A stretch of DNA of 64,000 bases from Methylomonas sp. (GTDB taxonomy: Bacteria > Pseudomonadota > Gammaproteobacteria > Methylococcales > Methylomonadaceae). The translations under genes and the position numbers were made by a program. Shown here piece by piece: positions 35,536 through 44,313 of this stretch; the first letter of the stretch is position 1; each line of letters starts with the position of its first letter. The DNA is taken from assembly GCA_002928965.1 (NCBI GenBank), contig PERU01000007.1, forward strand, positions 1 through 64,000, in the 5' to 3' direction. The notes under the pieces were generated by a model, which saw only the letters and a list, made by a program, of their open reading frames with translations, did not search any database and was not told the DNA's origin.

Positions 35536-36264
35536 TTACGACGCATCCATTTTGTAGCCATAGCCGCGGACGGTTTTTAACAACTTGAGTTCAAACTCAT
35601 CGTCTATCTTGCGGCGGAGTTGGCGGATATACACATCGACCACATTGGTCAAGGGATCGGCGCTATACCCCCATACTTGTTCCAGAATCCGGGTTCGGCT
35701 TAACACCTTGCCCGGCATTCGCAAAAAACACTCCAACAAAGCAAATTCCTTCGGTGTCAGCTCGATGAGGGTCTCGCCACGTTTAACCTCATGGGTATCC
35801 ACGTTAAGCAATAAGTCGGCAAGCTGCAATTGTTTTGAATCCAGTTTTATCTCGCCACTGCGACGTCGAACCAATACCTCTATGCGTGCCAACAGCTCCT
35901 CAAATGCAAAGGGCTTGGTCATGTAATCATCAGCACCGGAACGTAAACCGGTGACTTTATCCTGAACGGCATCCCGGGCGGTCAATATCAATATCGGTGT
36001 ATCCAGTCCCTGTTTTCGCAACCGTTCACATACGTCTCGACCGTTGATGTCGGGTAATCCCAAATCCAGAATGATGGCTTGAAATTGTCCTTCGCTGGCA
36101 ACATCGATGGCATCCTGACCGCAGCGCGCAACTTCCACCCCGTAGCCTTCTGCTTTTAAGCCACGTTCCACAAAGTCAGAAATTCGTTTGTCGTCTTCTA
36201 CCAGCAGAATGCGTAGAAATCCACTGTCGGTTGGTTGATTGGTTTTTACTGATTGTTCATTCAT
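35536..36264 (-). CDS. OmpR/PhoB-family response regulator
   Basis: The receiver domain carries phospho-Asp67 (ILDLGLP), acidic Glu-Asp-Asp near residues 23-25 and the KPFAFEELLAR end. The C-terminal winged helix shows ELTPKEFALLECFLRMPGKVLSR and the TNVVDVYIRQLRRKID recognition region. It is a DNA-binding transcription factor. The start overlaps the kinase gene by 8 bases. It is last in an operon kinase-lipoprotein-kinase-regulator. Targets are unknown. Confidence 0.92.
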   Translation of the reverse strand: MNEQSVKTNQPTDSGFLRILLVEDDKRISDFVERGLKAEGYGVEVARCGQDAIDVASEGQFQAIILDLGLPDINGRDVCERLRKQGLDTPILILTARDAVQDKVTGLRSGADDYMTKPFAFEELLARIEVLVRRRSGEIKLDSKQLQLADLLLNVDTHEVKRGETLIELTPKEFALLECFLRMPGKVLSRTRILEQVWGYSADPLTNVVDVYIRQLRRKIDDEFELKLLKTVRGYGYKMDAS

Positions 36265-37867
36265 GTGGATTTTGAGCCTCAGCTACAGAAATTAGTGGCA
36301 GTTGGATGGTAAAGCAGGAGCCGGTATTTTCATAACTGTCCACCCTGATGCTACCACCGTGAGCTTTTAAAATAGATTTGGCCAGAGGTAAACCCAAGCC
36401 CGAGCCATCATCGTGTAAATCCCTGGCATTTTCGCTGCGAAAATTGCGTTCGAAAATCCGTTCTATATCTTGAGCGGGAATACCAATACCTTGATCTGTC
36501 AAGCTAATGAAAATCTGGTTTGCGTCTACCCAGCAGTAAATGCTGATGTGCCCGCCGGGTTTGGAATAGCGGCAGGCATTATCCCCTAATATGAATAAGA
36601 CTTGCCGTAGCCGTTGTTTGTCACCGTACACCCAAATGGCTGTCTCGGTGGTTTGAAAGAAAACCTCGATAGCACTTTCTTCCGCCATAACTCTGAAATC
36701 TTCCATGCTGCTTACCAGCAATTCATTGAGATTAAACTCCGCCCATTCAAATTGCAGATTGGCCGCTTCGGAACGAGCCAAAAATAGCAGGTCATTGACA
36801 TATTTACCTAACTGTCCGGAGAGTTCCGCGATGCGCTGTAAGGTATCTTTATACTCTCCGGCATCGCGTTCCTGTCCGCGCAGCGTGACTTCAGCTTCGC
36901 CGCGGATGACGGTGATTGGCGTGCGTAATTCATGACTGATGTCGGCCAGAAATTCCCGTCTTTCCACATCCATACGCTTCAAGGCCTGATTCAGGCGATG
37001 CAGTTCATAGGTACGTTCGGCTACGCGTTTTTCCAGTTCCGCCTGACTTTTACGGAGTTTTTCCTGTTGAACGCCCAGTTCGATAGCCATTTTATTGAAG
37101 TGACTGGCCAGATAGGCAAATTCATCCCGGCTTTCCAGAATAATTCGGTAATTCAAGTTGCCGGAGGCGATTTCGTTGGTGCCCTGCATCAGCGCATCTA
37201 TCGGTTTCTTGAGTCTCCCTAGCAACAAGATACCAGCACTTAAACTAAACACAGCTGCGATAATTGCGGCCATAATGGCTACCCAGCGCGAGTCTGCAAC
37301 CAAGTTTTCCAGTTTCTGTTTGGCTTGCGCGGCTTTCTGGCGTTCGGCATGGATGGCCGCGTCAATCAGTGGTTGAAATTTGCTGTCGATCTCTTCGTTA
37401 GAGAATTTGGATAAGGCCTGGAGGGCCTGGTCGCGCTTGCCTTGATCGCGCAGTCGTTCTACTTCCTTAAAGCGGTATTCGCTGGCGTCAAGAAAAGCCG
37501 TCAGATTGGCGACACGTTCCAGTTCGGCAGCTTTTTCCAGTTCTTGATTAGGGTCGTAATCAGTTGTCGGCGATTCTTTTACCGCCTGCTCCCTTAGGGC
37601 TTGGGTGGCTTCGTAGAGGCGTTTTTTAGAGGTTGCCAGTTCGGTCTTGGCATCAGTACTGTTGCTGATCAGCCTATCCATTTGTTGCTTGAAATAGCGA
37701 TAGGCTTCCTGTGACAAACGCTCGTAGTGATCGAAGGTTTTAAATGCAGTTTGACTGCGTTGAAATTGCTCGGCTACCTGAGCAGATCCCCAATACATGA
37801 TGGTACCTAACAACAGCACAAAACCAAACGAAACAGCAATGACCAACGCCAGTCGGATACGAAACAT
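36257..37867 (-). CDS. Sensor histidine kinase with HAMP (active type)
   Basis: Membrane helices near 5-25 and 196-216 frame a helical extracytoplasmic domain of about 170 residues with coiled-coil character. HAMP (about 217-270) and a coiled coil lead to the HisKA box SHELRTP with phospho-His312. N, G1 and G2 boxes (GDNACRYSKPG, DQGIGI, GSGLGLPLAK) complete the ATPase. It should phosphorylate the OmpR-type regulator encoded next, with which it overlaps by 8 bases. The upstream lipoprotein gene ends 7 bases before it. Confidence 0.92.
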   Translation of the reverse strand: MFRIRLALVIAVSFGFVLLLGTIMYWGSAQVAEQFQRSQTAFKTFDHYERLSQEAYRYFKQQMDRLISNSTDAKTELATSKKRLYEATQALREQAVKESPTTDYDPNQELEKAAELERVANLTAFLDASEYRFKEVERLRDQGKRDQALQALSKFSNEEIDSKFQPLIDAAIHAERQKAAQAKQKLENLVADSRWVAIMAAIIAAVFSLSAGILLLGRLKKPIDALMQGTNEIASGNLNYRIILESRDEFAYLASHFNKMAIELGVQQEKLRKSQAELEKRVAERTYELHRLNQALKRMDVERREFLADISHELRTPITVIRGEAEVTLRGQERDAGEYKDTLQRIAELSGQLGKYVNDLLFLARSEAANLQFEWAEFNLNELLVSSMEDFRVMAEESAIEVFFQTTETAIWVYGDKQRLRQVLFILGDNACRYSKPGGHISIYCWVDANQIFISLTDQGIGIPAQDIERIFERNFRSENARDLHDDGSGLGLPLAKSILKAHGGSIRVDSYENTGSCFTIQLPLISVAEAQNPHE

Positions 37868-37874
37868 GGGACTG

Positions 37875-38459
37875 CTACTGACTGTCTACACTTTCATCCA
37901 TTTGCTTTTCAATAGTCCGCATGGCCTCCAGTTTTTCCCGCAGCAAACGCGACTCATCCTTGCCGGGTTCACTGGTAGCTTCTTTGATATCCGTTTTGGA
38001 TTTGGATTTTTTGGGTTTGGAGTCTACGCTGGCTTTTTTGGAGTGGTTTTGTAAACGCCGCAGAGCCAGAGTGTTGATGGTTATAAAACGTTGCAAACGT
38101 TCATCATCGACATAATTGGGCTTGATAGCCTGGATTTCATTGATGATTTTGGCAATATCTCCGCAGTTATCTGACAATAATCGACCGAGCATCAAATGTA
38201 ATTGCTTGCCGGACGATGGTGAGATTTTTTGGGTATTTACCAAGGATTTGCATAGTTCACTCCGCTCGACTTCCGACATGGCGGACATGCTGGCGCCAAA
38301 AGCCAGCAACTCGTCAATACCGGAGTGGGCGTAAGGGTCATAGGCGGGTTGTGTTGCAGGAGCCACAGGGTCGGAATTAAAGCTGGCGCAGCCGGATAGC
38401 AGGACAATCAATCCTAAGCATGGAATTAGCTGCAATCGCTGCAAAAACAGCATAACCAT
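37875..38459 (-). CDS. Putative outer-membrane lipoprotein, QseG-like
   Basis: The signal peptide ends in the lipobox LLSGC. The mature region has a helical core (ELLAFGASMSAMSEVERSELC) and a lysine-rich, charged, coiled-coil C terminus. Its place between a GlrK/QseE-like kinase and another kinase recalls QseG (YfhG), the lipoprotein between qseE and qseF in enterobacteria that tunes QseE. Sequence similarity to QseG is weak by eye, so the name is by context. Confidence 0.6.
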   Translation of the reverse strand: MVMLFLQRLQLIPCLGLIVLLSGCASFNSDPVAPATQPAYDPYAHSGIDELLAFGASMSAMSEVERSELCKSLVNTQKISPSSGKQLHLMLGRLLSDNCGDIAKIINEIQAIKPNYVDDERLQRFITINTLALRRLQNHSKKASVDSKPKKSKSKTDIKEATSEPGKDESRLLREKLEAMRTIEKQMDESVDSQ

Positions 38460-38470
38460 ATCTCCTTAAA

Positions 38471-39916
38471 TTAGACTTCACTTCGCAGTGGAATGAGTAC
38501 CCTGACGCGAGCACCTTGATGATCTTGCCTGGGATCGATGAATTCAATTTTACCTTGGTGGTGAGCCACATATTCTTTCACCATCGCCAAACCCAAGCCA
38601 TGATTTTCATGAGAATCGACCCGTGCAGAATTGCGGTAAAACGGTTCGAAGACCTGTGGTCGAGATGCTGCATCAATACCGGGTCCATCATCTTCGATTT
38701 CCAATTCAGCCCAATCGCCGCTATCACGCAAAAGGATGCGAATTTCGCCATGTTGCGGTGAAAACTCAATGGCATTGGCCAATATTTCCTCAATGATGCC
38801 TTGGCATTGTTCGGGTATACCGACAATGGGAGTAGATCTGGTCAGTTTTTTGATTCGAATGGATTTGTCATCCAATACGGCTGCAAATGCTGATAAGGTT
38901 GTCTCCAACAGGTCGCGCATATCCAGGTTTTGTTTGTTCGTCAGGCTGGAAGTGGTTTGCAGTTGACTGTACTTTAATAATTGGTCAGATACGCTTTGCA
39001 ATTTTTCCAGGCTGGCCTGGACTTCATTATTCAGCGGTGACGCTTCAGCAGAATCAATCGTGTTTGCGGGGTATTCGTTGCCCTTACGCAGGGTTTGCAG
39101 CGGGTGCTCTATTTCTCTGGCCAGATTTTGTATCAGCTGCTGTTTTGAAGACTCCAGGGTAATCAGATGGTTGCGCAGCCATTCCAGACGTTCGCCTAAA
39201 TAATGCAAATCGGCAGGGCCGTTGACTTCAATAATTTGTTCTAATTCGCCTGCACCCAAGCGACGAATGGCGCTATCCAGTTGTTGCATGGACTGGGATA
39301 GCACGCGCAACAAGGCAAATACCACACTGAAAATCAACAGCAATAAAATGCTGCCTTTGATCAATAGTCCTTGTTCCAGTGATTCAGATAACTGGTGTAA
39401 TTCATTAAAAGTATGTTCGACATGATGTTCGAATTCACGCGATAAGGTATTTGATGAATCACGCAGGCCTTGAAATGCTTCATCAATCGGTAATTTGAAT
39501 TGATTATCGCTTTCGGAGCCGATGATTTGACGATAGATCAGATTTTCTTTTTCCGATAATTCATTGACTAGCAGGGCAATTTTATTGTCCACATGCAGTT
39601 TTAATAAATCATTCAAGGATTGTTTGAATGACGCGCGAGCCGATTCGTAAGACTCTCGTTCATAGGGCTGGCGCAGGGTTGGGTCAGATAAAAGTACAAA
39701 CAGTCGGGCTTTGCGCTCAATGTCCGAGGCTTTCTGTAAAACCAGACGTATGGTTTTGGTTTGTTCGAAAACCTGGGAATTGATGGTTCTGCCAAGTTCC
39801 GCTGTTTCCCGCAAGCCATACCCGGCGTAGATAACCCCTAAAAAGAGGGGGATTACGGTAATGACAAACCCTAATACGATCAACGATTTTAATGATAAGA
39901 GTTTTTTAAATTTCAT
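38471..39916 (-). CDS. GlrK/QseE-like sensor kinase lacking the phospho-acceptor histidine
   Basis: Membrane helices near 11-30 and 187-205 enclose a helical sensor domain. A HAMP-like segment (about 206-258) follows. The H box reads LAREIEHPLQTLRKG where the GlrK/QseE pattern is ISHELKTPLASIREG, so the phospho-acceptor position is Arg267, and the nearby His271 is four residues too late. The ATP-binding boxes look intact (ILANAIEFSPQHG, EDDGPGI, NHGLGLAMV). The protein may be a pseudokinase that senses and modulates the second, intact kinase of the operon. The lipoprotein, kinase and regulator genes follow with gaps of 11, 7 and -8 bases. Confidence 0.82.
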   Translation of the reverse strand: MKFKKLLSLKSLIVLGFVITVIPLFLGVIYAGYGLRETAELGRTINSQVFEQTKTIRLVLQKASDIERKARLFVLLSDPTLRQPYERESYESARASFKQSLNDLLKLHVDNKIALLVNELSEKENLIYRQIIGSESDNQFKLPIDEAFQGLRDSSNTLSREFEHHVEHTFNELHQLSESLEQGLLIKGSILLLLIFSVVFALLRVLSQSMQQLDSAIRRLGAGELEQIIEVNGPADLHYLGERLEWLRNHLITLESSKQQLIQNLAREIEHPLQTLRKGNEYPANTIDSAEASPLNNEVQASLEKLQSVSDQLLKYSQLQTTSSLTNKQNLDMRDLLETTLSAFAAVLDDKSIRIKKLTRSTPIVGIPEQCQGIIEEILANAIEFSPQHGEIRILLRDSGDWAELEIEDDGPGIDAASRPQVFEPFYRNSARVDSHENHGLGLAMVKEYVAHHQGKIEFIDPRQDHQGARVRVLIPLRSEV

Positions 39917-40209
39917 TCGCCTCAGCTAAAAATGAATTCACCAGTCCATTAATAGACGGCCTTAAAGTGGGATTCAAGCAAAAATTGAACATGAAAGCCA
40001 ACTTGAGTCAGGGAGGTTATGTATGTCGACTTTAATTCTAGTGTTTTTCAAGGAGGTGTCGCTTAGCGAAGTATTGTTGTCTATGATACGCTCAAACTCG
40101 GTTTGCTGAACATTTTGCCAATTCTATACTCATTTTACTTATCGAATTGAGGCAAAATGGCAGGGATGGGGGTAATGGGTTTTTAACTGGCTTATCAATA
40201 TCAAATCGA

Positions 40210-40215
40210 TATAAT
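40210..40215 (+). promoter_or_regulatory. Possible -10 element for mlaA
   Basis: TATAAT lies 55 bases upstream of the mlaA start. No good -35 match is seen at the usual distance, so confidence is low. The rest of the 39917-40269 gap has no gene and must hold the divergent promoters for mlaA and the kinase operon. Confidence 0.3.
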
Positions 40216-40269
40216 GGTAGGTTATAGCGAATTTTTTTGAGCGATAAAATCAGCAAGGAGTTGTAAATT

Positions 40270-41247
40270 ATGTTTCAGCAGTTCTATAAAAGAAAAAAAC
40301 GTGCAACTTCCGCACAATTACTCTTGATTACCAGTTCGATGATGCTTGCGGCTTGTGCCAGCACCGAAAATCGTGTGGAAAGTACCACGGAGAATGGCAC
40401 TTCAGTCAGTGCAAATCAGATTGACCCTTATGAAAGCTTTAATCGGCCCATGTATTCATTCAACATGAGCTTAGATAAACATGTATTCAAACCGGTAGCG
40501 GATGGCTACAAATTTATCACGCCGGATTTTGTGGAAACCGGGGTGACCAATTTTTTCAGTAACTTGAGAGGCATCAACGTGGTGTTAAACGACGTGTTGC
40601 AGGGCAAATTGCAACAAGCAGGTGCTGATGCCGGACGTTTCCTCACCAATACCACGCTGGGTGTAGGCGGCTTGTTCGATGTGGCCAGTGAATTTGGTTT
40701 ACACAATAATATAGAAGACTTCGGACAAACGCTGGCGGTATGGGGCGTTGAGAATAGCAATTATCTGGTATTACCCATCATGGGGCCTACAACGGTTCGC
40801 GATGGCAGTGGGGTGATTTTTGATAGAGCGGCCAACCCCGGCAGTTACGTGCCTTTTGTCGGGGTGTTGGAAGGTATTAACGAGCGAGCCAATGCCGAAG
40901 GCGCAGTGAACTTTATCAACGAAGCAGCATTGGATCCATATGTATTTACCCGCGAGTCTTTTCTGCAATACCGCCGCAATTTGATTCAGGACGGCAAAAC
41001 CGATGCCAGCACCTATGAGGCAGAGCTGGATGCCAGTATGGACGACGATACCGATCAAATTGCCCCGCAAGCTGAAACTGCCGCGCCAGCTGTTGCAGCA
41101 GATCACGTTCAGGCATTACAGTCTGTTAAACCAGTCAATCTTGATAGTTCAGAGTTGACTGCTTTCGACGACATGTTGCGCTCTTTTGAAGAGGCGTCGC
41201 TAAAAATGGATCGATTGACCCAAAAAACCAAGCGTAAACCCGGTTAG
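40270..41247 (+). CDS. mlaA: Outer-membrane phospholipid transport lipoprotein MlaA (VacJ)
   Basis: The lipobox MLAACAS precedes the VacJ signature DPYESFNRPMYSFNMSLDK, then NFFSNLRGINVVLNDVLQGK, RFLTNTTLGVGGLFD and LPIMGPTTVRDG. MlaA is the outer-membrane part of the Mla system that takes mislocalised phospholipid from the outer leaflet. A C-terminal tail of about 75 residues, acidic and alanine-rich, extends beyond the usual end. AAGGAG precedes the ATG. The mlaBCDEF genes are not here. Confidence 0.92.
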   Translation: MFQQFYKRKKRATSAQLLLITSSMMLAACASTENRVESTTENGTSVSANQIDPYESFNRPMYSFNMSLDKHVFKPVADGYKFITPDFVETGVTNFFSNLRGINVVLNDVLQGKLQQAGADAGRFLTNTTLGVGGLFDVASEFGLHNNIEDFGQTLAVWGVENSNYLVLPIMGPTTVRDGSGVIFDRAANPGSYVPFVGVLEGINERANAEGAVNFINEAALDPYVFTRESFLQYRRNLIQDGKTDASTYEAELDASMDDDTDQIAPQAETAAPAVAADHVQALQSVKPVNLDSSELTAFDDMLRSFEEASLKMDRLTQKTKRKPG

Positions 41248-41310
41248 GATTCCGTCAGAAATAACTTTCGTTTATGGTACCCATGCTCTGCGTCACTGCC
41301 ATTAAGTTAG

Positions 41311-41440
41311 GCCGTCATACCGGCAGGGATTGCCGGTATCCAGTTCACAGGGATGAGAAAGACCTTCGCCATCCTTGGCTTCTGGGTTCCGGCAATCCCC
41401 TTGTGCCCCTGAGGGTATGCCGGAACGACGTGTCCGGAGT
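41311..41440. repeat. Dispersed 'ggaatgacg' type repeat
   Basis: This carries 'ggattgccggtatccag', 'ggcttctgggttccggcaatc' and 'gccggaacgacg'. Shorter relatives occur near 12609, 17410, 49285 and 61425. The spacer 41248-41751 has no gene; open frames over the repeat are not supported. Confidence 0.55.
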
Positions 41441-41592
41441 TGCGGGAAATTATTTTCAACCAAATCCTTAGTATTGGTTGTTCAGCCAAGGGAGTCCGCC
41501 ACGGACTCCCTGCTTCAAATCTCAAACCACTGCCTTCCGGGCAATCAGGAAGGTATTCACGAACCCAAAAATTCGCATGCATACGGTTCATT

Positions 41593-41660
41593 AAACCCTA
41601 ATATTGTTCTCATGCAATTTTAATTAAATCCGCAGCTGTTTCTCATGTTGCGTCTGTAAT
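41593..41660 (+). promoter_or_regulatory. Conserved upstream element of exopolysaccharide operon 1
   Basis: This 68-bp block matches 55166-55233 without gaps, at 57 of 68 positions counted by hand. The core GCAGCTGTTTCTCATGTTGC is identical in both. It ends 91 bases before the first gene of the operon, nearly the same distance as in the other operon. TTGC with a poor -24 half resembles an RpoN site only weakly. Confidence 0.7.
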
Positions 41661-41751
41661 CTGTGTACTCGAGAGATGCGAAAAAGTGTTTCGCATGGGT
41701 GGAATGGCTCTAGCCATTTCAGATAACGAGACAAGACATAGGCGAGCAAAC

Positions 41752-43173
41752 ATGCCACTCAGTTTGGGCAATATCTTCAACGGGTTATTCAAGCAATACG
41801 GACACACGGTCATCCTGTTGTTAAGGCTGATCGATGTGATGATGTTATTGGCAGCGGCCTGGCTGACACATTATTTCTGGTTGCGCGAATTTGTCATCGA
41901 CCAACATTATCGCTTTGTGATGGTGCTGGGCATCCTGGGTGCCATCATTTTTTTTGAAATCGGTCAGGTCTATCGACCCTGGCGCAGCGACGCCATGCGT
42001 GGTGAAGTTGCTCGCATCGTCAGAGCCTGGATGCTGGCGCTGCTGACCATGGTATCCATTGTATTTTTGGTCAGAATGCATCTGTGGTTTGGCTCCAGTT
42101 ATCGCTGGATTGCCTCCTGGGGCGTGCTGGGCCTGTTATTTGTACTGATAGCACGCGGCATTTTGGCACAGATATTAAGCTGGCTAAGAGCGCGTGGCTG
42201 GAGCCAGGGTCGCATCATTTTGGTGGGCTTAAATCAAATGGCGGTGGCGGTCAGTCGGCAGTTGAATTATTCCTCCTGGGCTGGTTTGCAAGTAGTCGGT
42301 TTTGTGGACGATCGCGAGCAGGACAGACAGCTTATCAACGACTACAACCTGCCGCGGCTGGGGCAAATCAAGGATTTAACCCGGATTATCCAGCGCGAAG
42401 CAGTTGATGAGGTCTGGGTGGCATTTCCCGGCGCATCGTTGGCCGAACGGGTGCAACATGAATTGCGTCACTTGCCGGTCAGTATCCGTTTGGTCATCGA
42501 TTGTTTTGCCTTCAAACAAAGCAAGTTTCTCAGCCTGAATACGGTGGCCGGCATTCCTACCCTTGACGTGTCCGTGTCGCCTCTGCACGGCATCAATCGT
42601 TATATCAAAGAACTGGAAGATCGTTTGCTGGCTTTAGTGATAGTGCTGTTACTCAGCCCGTTGATGCTGCTGATTGCAGTGGGCGTCAAGCTGAGTTCAC
42701 GCGGTCCGGTGTTTTATAAACAGGAGAGGGTAGGCTGGAACAATCGTAAATTCACCATGCTGAAATTCCGTTCCATGCCGGTGGATGCCGAAGCCAAAAC
42801 TGGCGCGGTCTGGGCAAAACCCGGTGAAAATCGTGCCACACCATTTGGTGCCTTCTTACGCAAAACCAGTCTGGATGAACTACCACAGCTGATTAATGTG
42901 CTGAAAGGCGACATGTCTTTGGTCGGCCCGCGCCCCGAACGTCCGGATTTTGTCGAAGTATTCAAGGATCAGGTGCCCAACTACATGAAAAAACACATGG
43001 TCAAAGCCGGCATTACCGGTTGGGCGCAAGTCAATGGCTGGCGTGGCGATACCGATTTAAATCAACGCATCGAGCATGACCTGTATTACATCCAGCACTG
43101 GTCGCTGTGGTTTGATCTGGAAATTGCTTTTAGGACGTTATTAACCGGCTTCATTCATAAAAATGCCTATTAA
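41752..43173 (+). CDS. Undecaprenyl-phosphate sugar phosphotransferase (polyisoprenyl-phosphate hexose-1-P transferase)
   Basis: An N-terminal CoA-binding-like domain with about four membrane helices is followed by another helix (about 285-305) and the catalytic PHPT domain (KQERVGWNNRKFTMLKFRSM, LRKTSLDELPQLINVLKGDMSLVGPRPERP). It loads the first sugar phosphate on undecaprenyl phosphate and so starts exopolysaccharide repeat-unit assembly (WcaJ/EpsB type) at the inner membrane. ATG 41752 gives the usual N terminus; upstream codons are possible. First gene of the operon, preceded by the conserved element. Confidence 0.9.
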   Translation: MPLSLGNIFNGLFKQYGHTVILLLRLIDVMMLLAAAWLTHYFWLREFVIDQHYRFVMVLGILGAIIFFEIGQVYRPWRSDAMRGEVARIVRAWMLALLTMVSIVFLVRMHLWFGSSYRWIASWGVLGLLFVLIARGILAQILSWLRARGWSQGRIILVGLNQMAVAVSRQLNYSSWAGLQVVGFVDDREQDRQLINDYNLPRLGQIKDLTRIIQREAVDEVWVAFPGASLAERVQHELRHLPVSIRLVIDCFAFKQSKFLSLNTVAGIPTLDVSVSPLHGINRYIKELEDRLLALVIVLLLSPLMLLIAVGVKLSSRGPVFYKQERVGWNNRKFTMLKFRSMPVDAEAKTGAVWAKPGENRATPFGAFLRKTSLDELPQLINVLKGDMSLVGPRPERPDFVEVFKDQVPNYMKKHMVKAGITGWAQVNGWRGDTDLNQRIEHDLYYIQHWSLWFDLEIAFRTLLTGFIHKNAY

Positions 43174-43186
43174 GGAAAATCTTGCC

Positions 43187-44287
43187 ATGTTTAAACCGTT
43201 TCCACTGTTGCTGTTGTTACTGCTGCCTGGCTGTTTTCTGGCACCGGGCATGGATATGCAGACCGACGGCAATTTAAGCGAGATTGAGTTGCCCACCCTG
43301 AAAAACGGCCAACTGGTCAAAGAAAAAACCCGTATTGTGCCGATTACCGCTGATTTGATCATGGAACGGGAAACGGCGCGTCGGCAGACTGTGAATGCTT
43401 TGCCGCTGACTCAGGTCAACAAAAGTAGCTATCGCATCGGTCCGCAGGACAGGTTGCAGATTACCGTCTGGGAACATCCAGAACTGAACGATCCCGGCGG
43501 CGAAAAAATCAACCCCGACATGGCCGGCAAGGTAGTCGATGACAATGGCAATTTGTATTACCCCTATGTCGGTAATCTGCCTGTGGCAGGCAAAACCGTA
43601 CCGGAAGTGCGCGAGGAATTGACCCGCGAGCTGTCCCGTTATTTCAAGAAGGTCAAACTGGATATTCGGGTGTTGTCATTTCAGGCGCATCGCATGGCGG
43701 TGGTCGGCGAAGTCAAAAATCCGGGTGTGTTAGCGATGAACGAAACGCCGTTGACGGTTTCGGAAGCCATCAGCCGTGCCGGTGGCGCTACCAAAGATTC
43801 CGATCTGAATCACGTGGCTCTGGCCCGCGATGGCAAGCTTTACAAGTTGGATGTACAGGCCTTGTTTGAAAAAGGCATGACCACCCAAAACCTGTTGTTG
43901 CAAGACGGCGACGTGTTAAACATCGGCGATCAAAAAGACAGCAAGGTGTATGTGATGGGCGAGGTCGGCAGGCAGCAAGCGTTACAAATCAACAAAGGCC
44001 GGATGAATTTGTCTCAGGCGCTGGCCGAAGCCTATGGCGTTGACTTCAACACCTCACGACCGGGCGATATTTATGTGTTGCGCCCCGGTGAACTGCAACC
44101 GGAGATTTTCCAGCTGGATGCCGAGTCGGCGGATGCGATGATTTTAGCCGCGCAATTTCCCTTGCAACCGCATGACACCTTATTCGTTGGCACCGCTGGT
44201 GTCACGCAATGGTCGCGGGTGTTAAACCAGATTTTACCGGGTTCATTTACCGCCATCATGTCGCAAGCCGCCATGATGGGCATGTAA
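43187..44287 (+). CDS. Polysaccharide export outer-membrane lipoprotein, Wza-like
   Basis: The lipobox LLPGC sits near residue 16. The SYRIGPQDRLQITVWEHPEL motif starts the Poly_export domain, and two SLBB-like ligand domains follow (MAVVGEVKNPGVLAMNETP; VYVMGEVGRQQALQINKGR). The protein forms the outer-membrane channel for exopolysaccharide. AAGGAA precedes ATG 43187, 13 bases after the transferase gene. Confidence 0.92.
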   Translation: MFKPFPLLLLLLLPGCFLAPGMDMQTDGNLSEIELPTLKNGQLVKEKTRIVPITADLIMERETARRQTVNALPLTQVNKSSYRIGPQDRLQITVWEHPELNDPGGEKINPDMAGKVVDDNGNLYYPYVGNLPVAGKTVPEVREELTRELSRYFKKVKLDIRVLSFQAHRMAVVGEVKNPGVLAMNETPLTVSEAISRAGGATKDSDLNHVALARDGKLYKLDVQALFEKGMTTQNLLLQDGDVLNIGDQKDSKVYVMGEVGRQQALQINKGRMNLSQALAEAYGVDFNTSRPGDIYVLRPGELQPEIFQLDAESADAMILAAQFPLQPHDTLFVGTAGVTQWSRVLNQILPGSFTAIMSQAAMMGM

Positions 44288-44313
44288 CCCTTAATTTTTC
44301 AACCTATCAGGTT

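Noticed and set aside
41593-41660. Classic RpoN promoter within the exopolysaccharide element
   Set aside because: TTGC is present, but the -24 half would read TGT instead of TGG, so the core match is poor compared with the pilA promoter.
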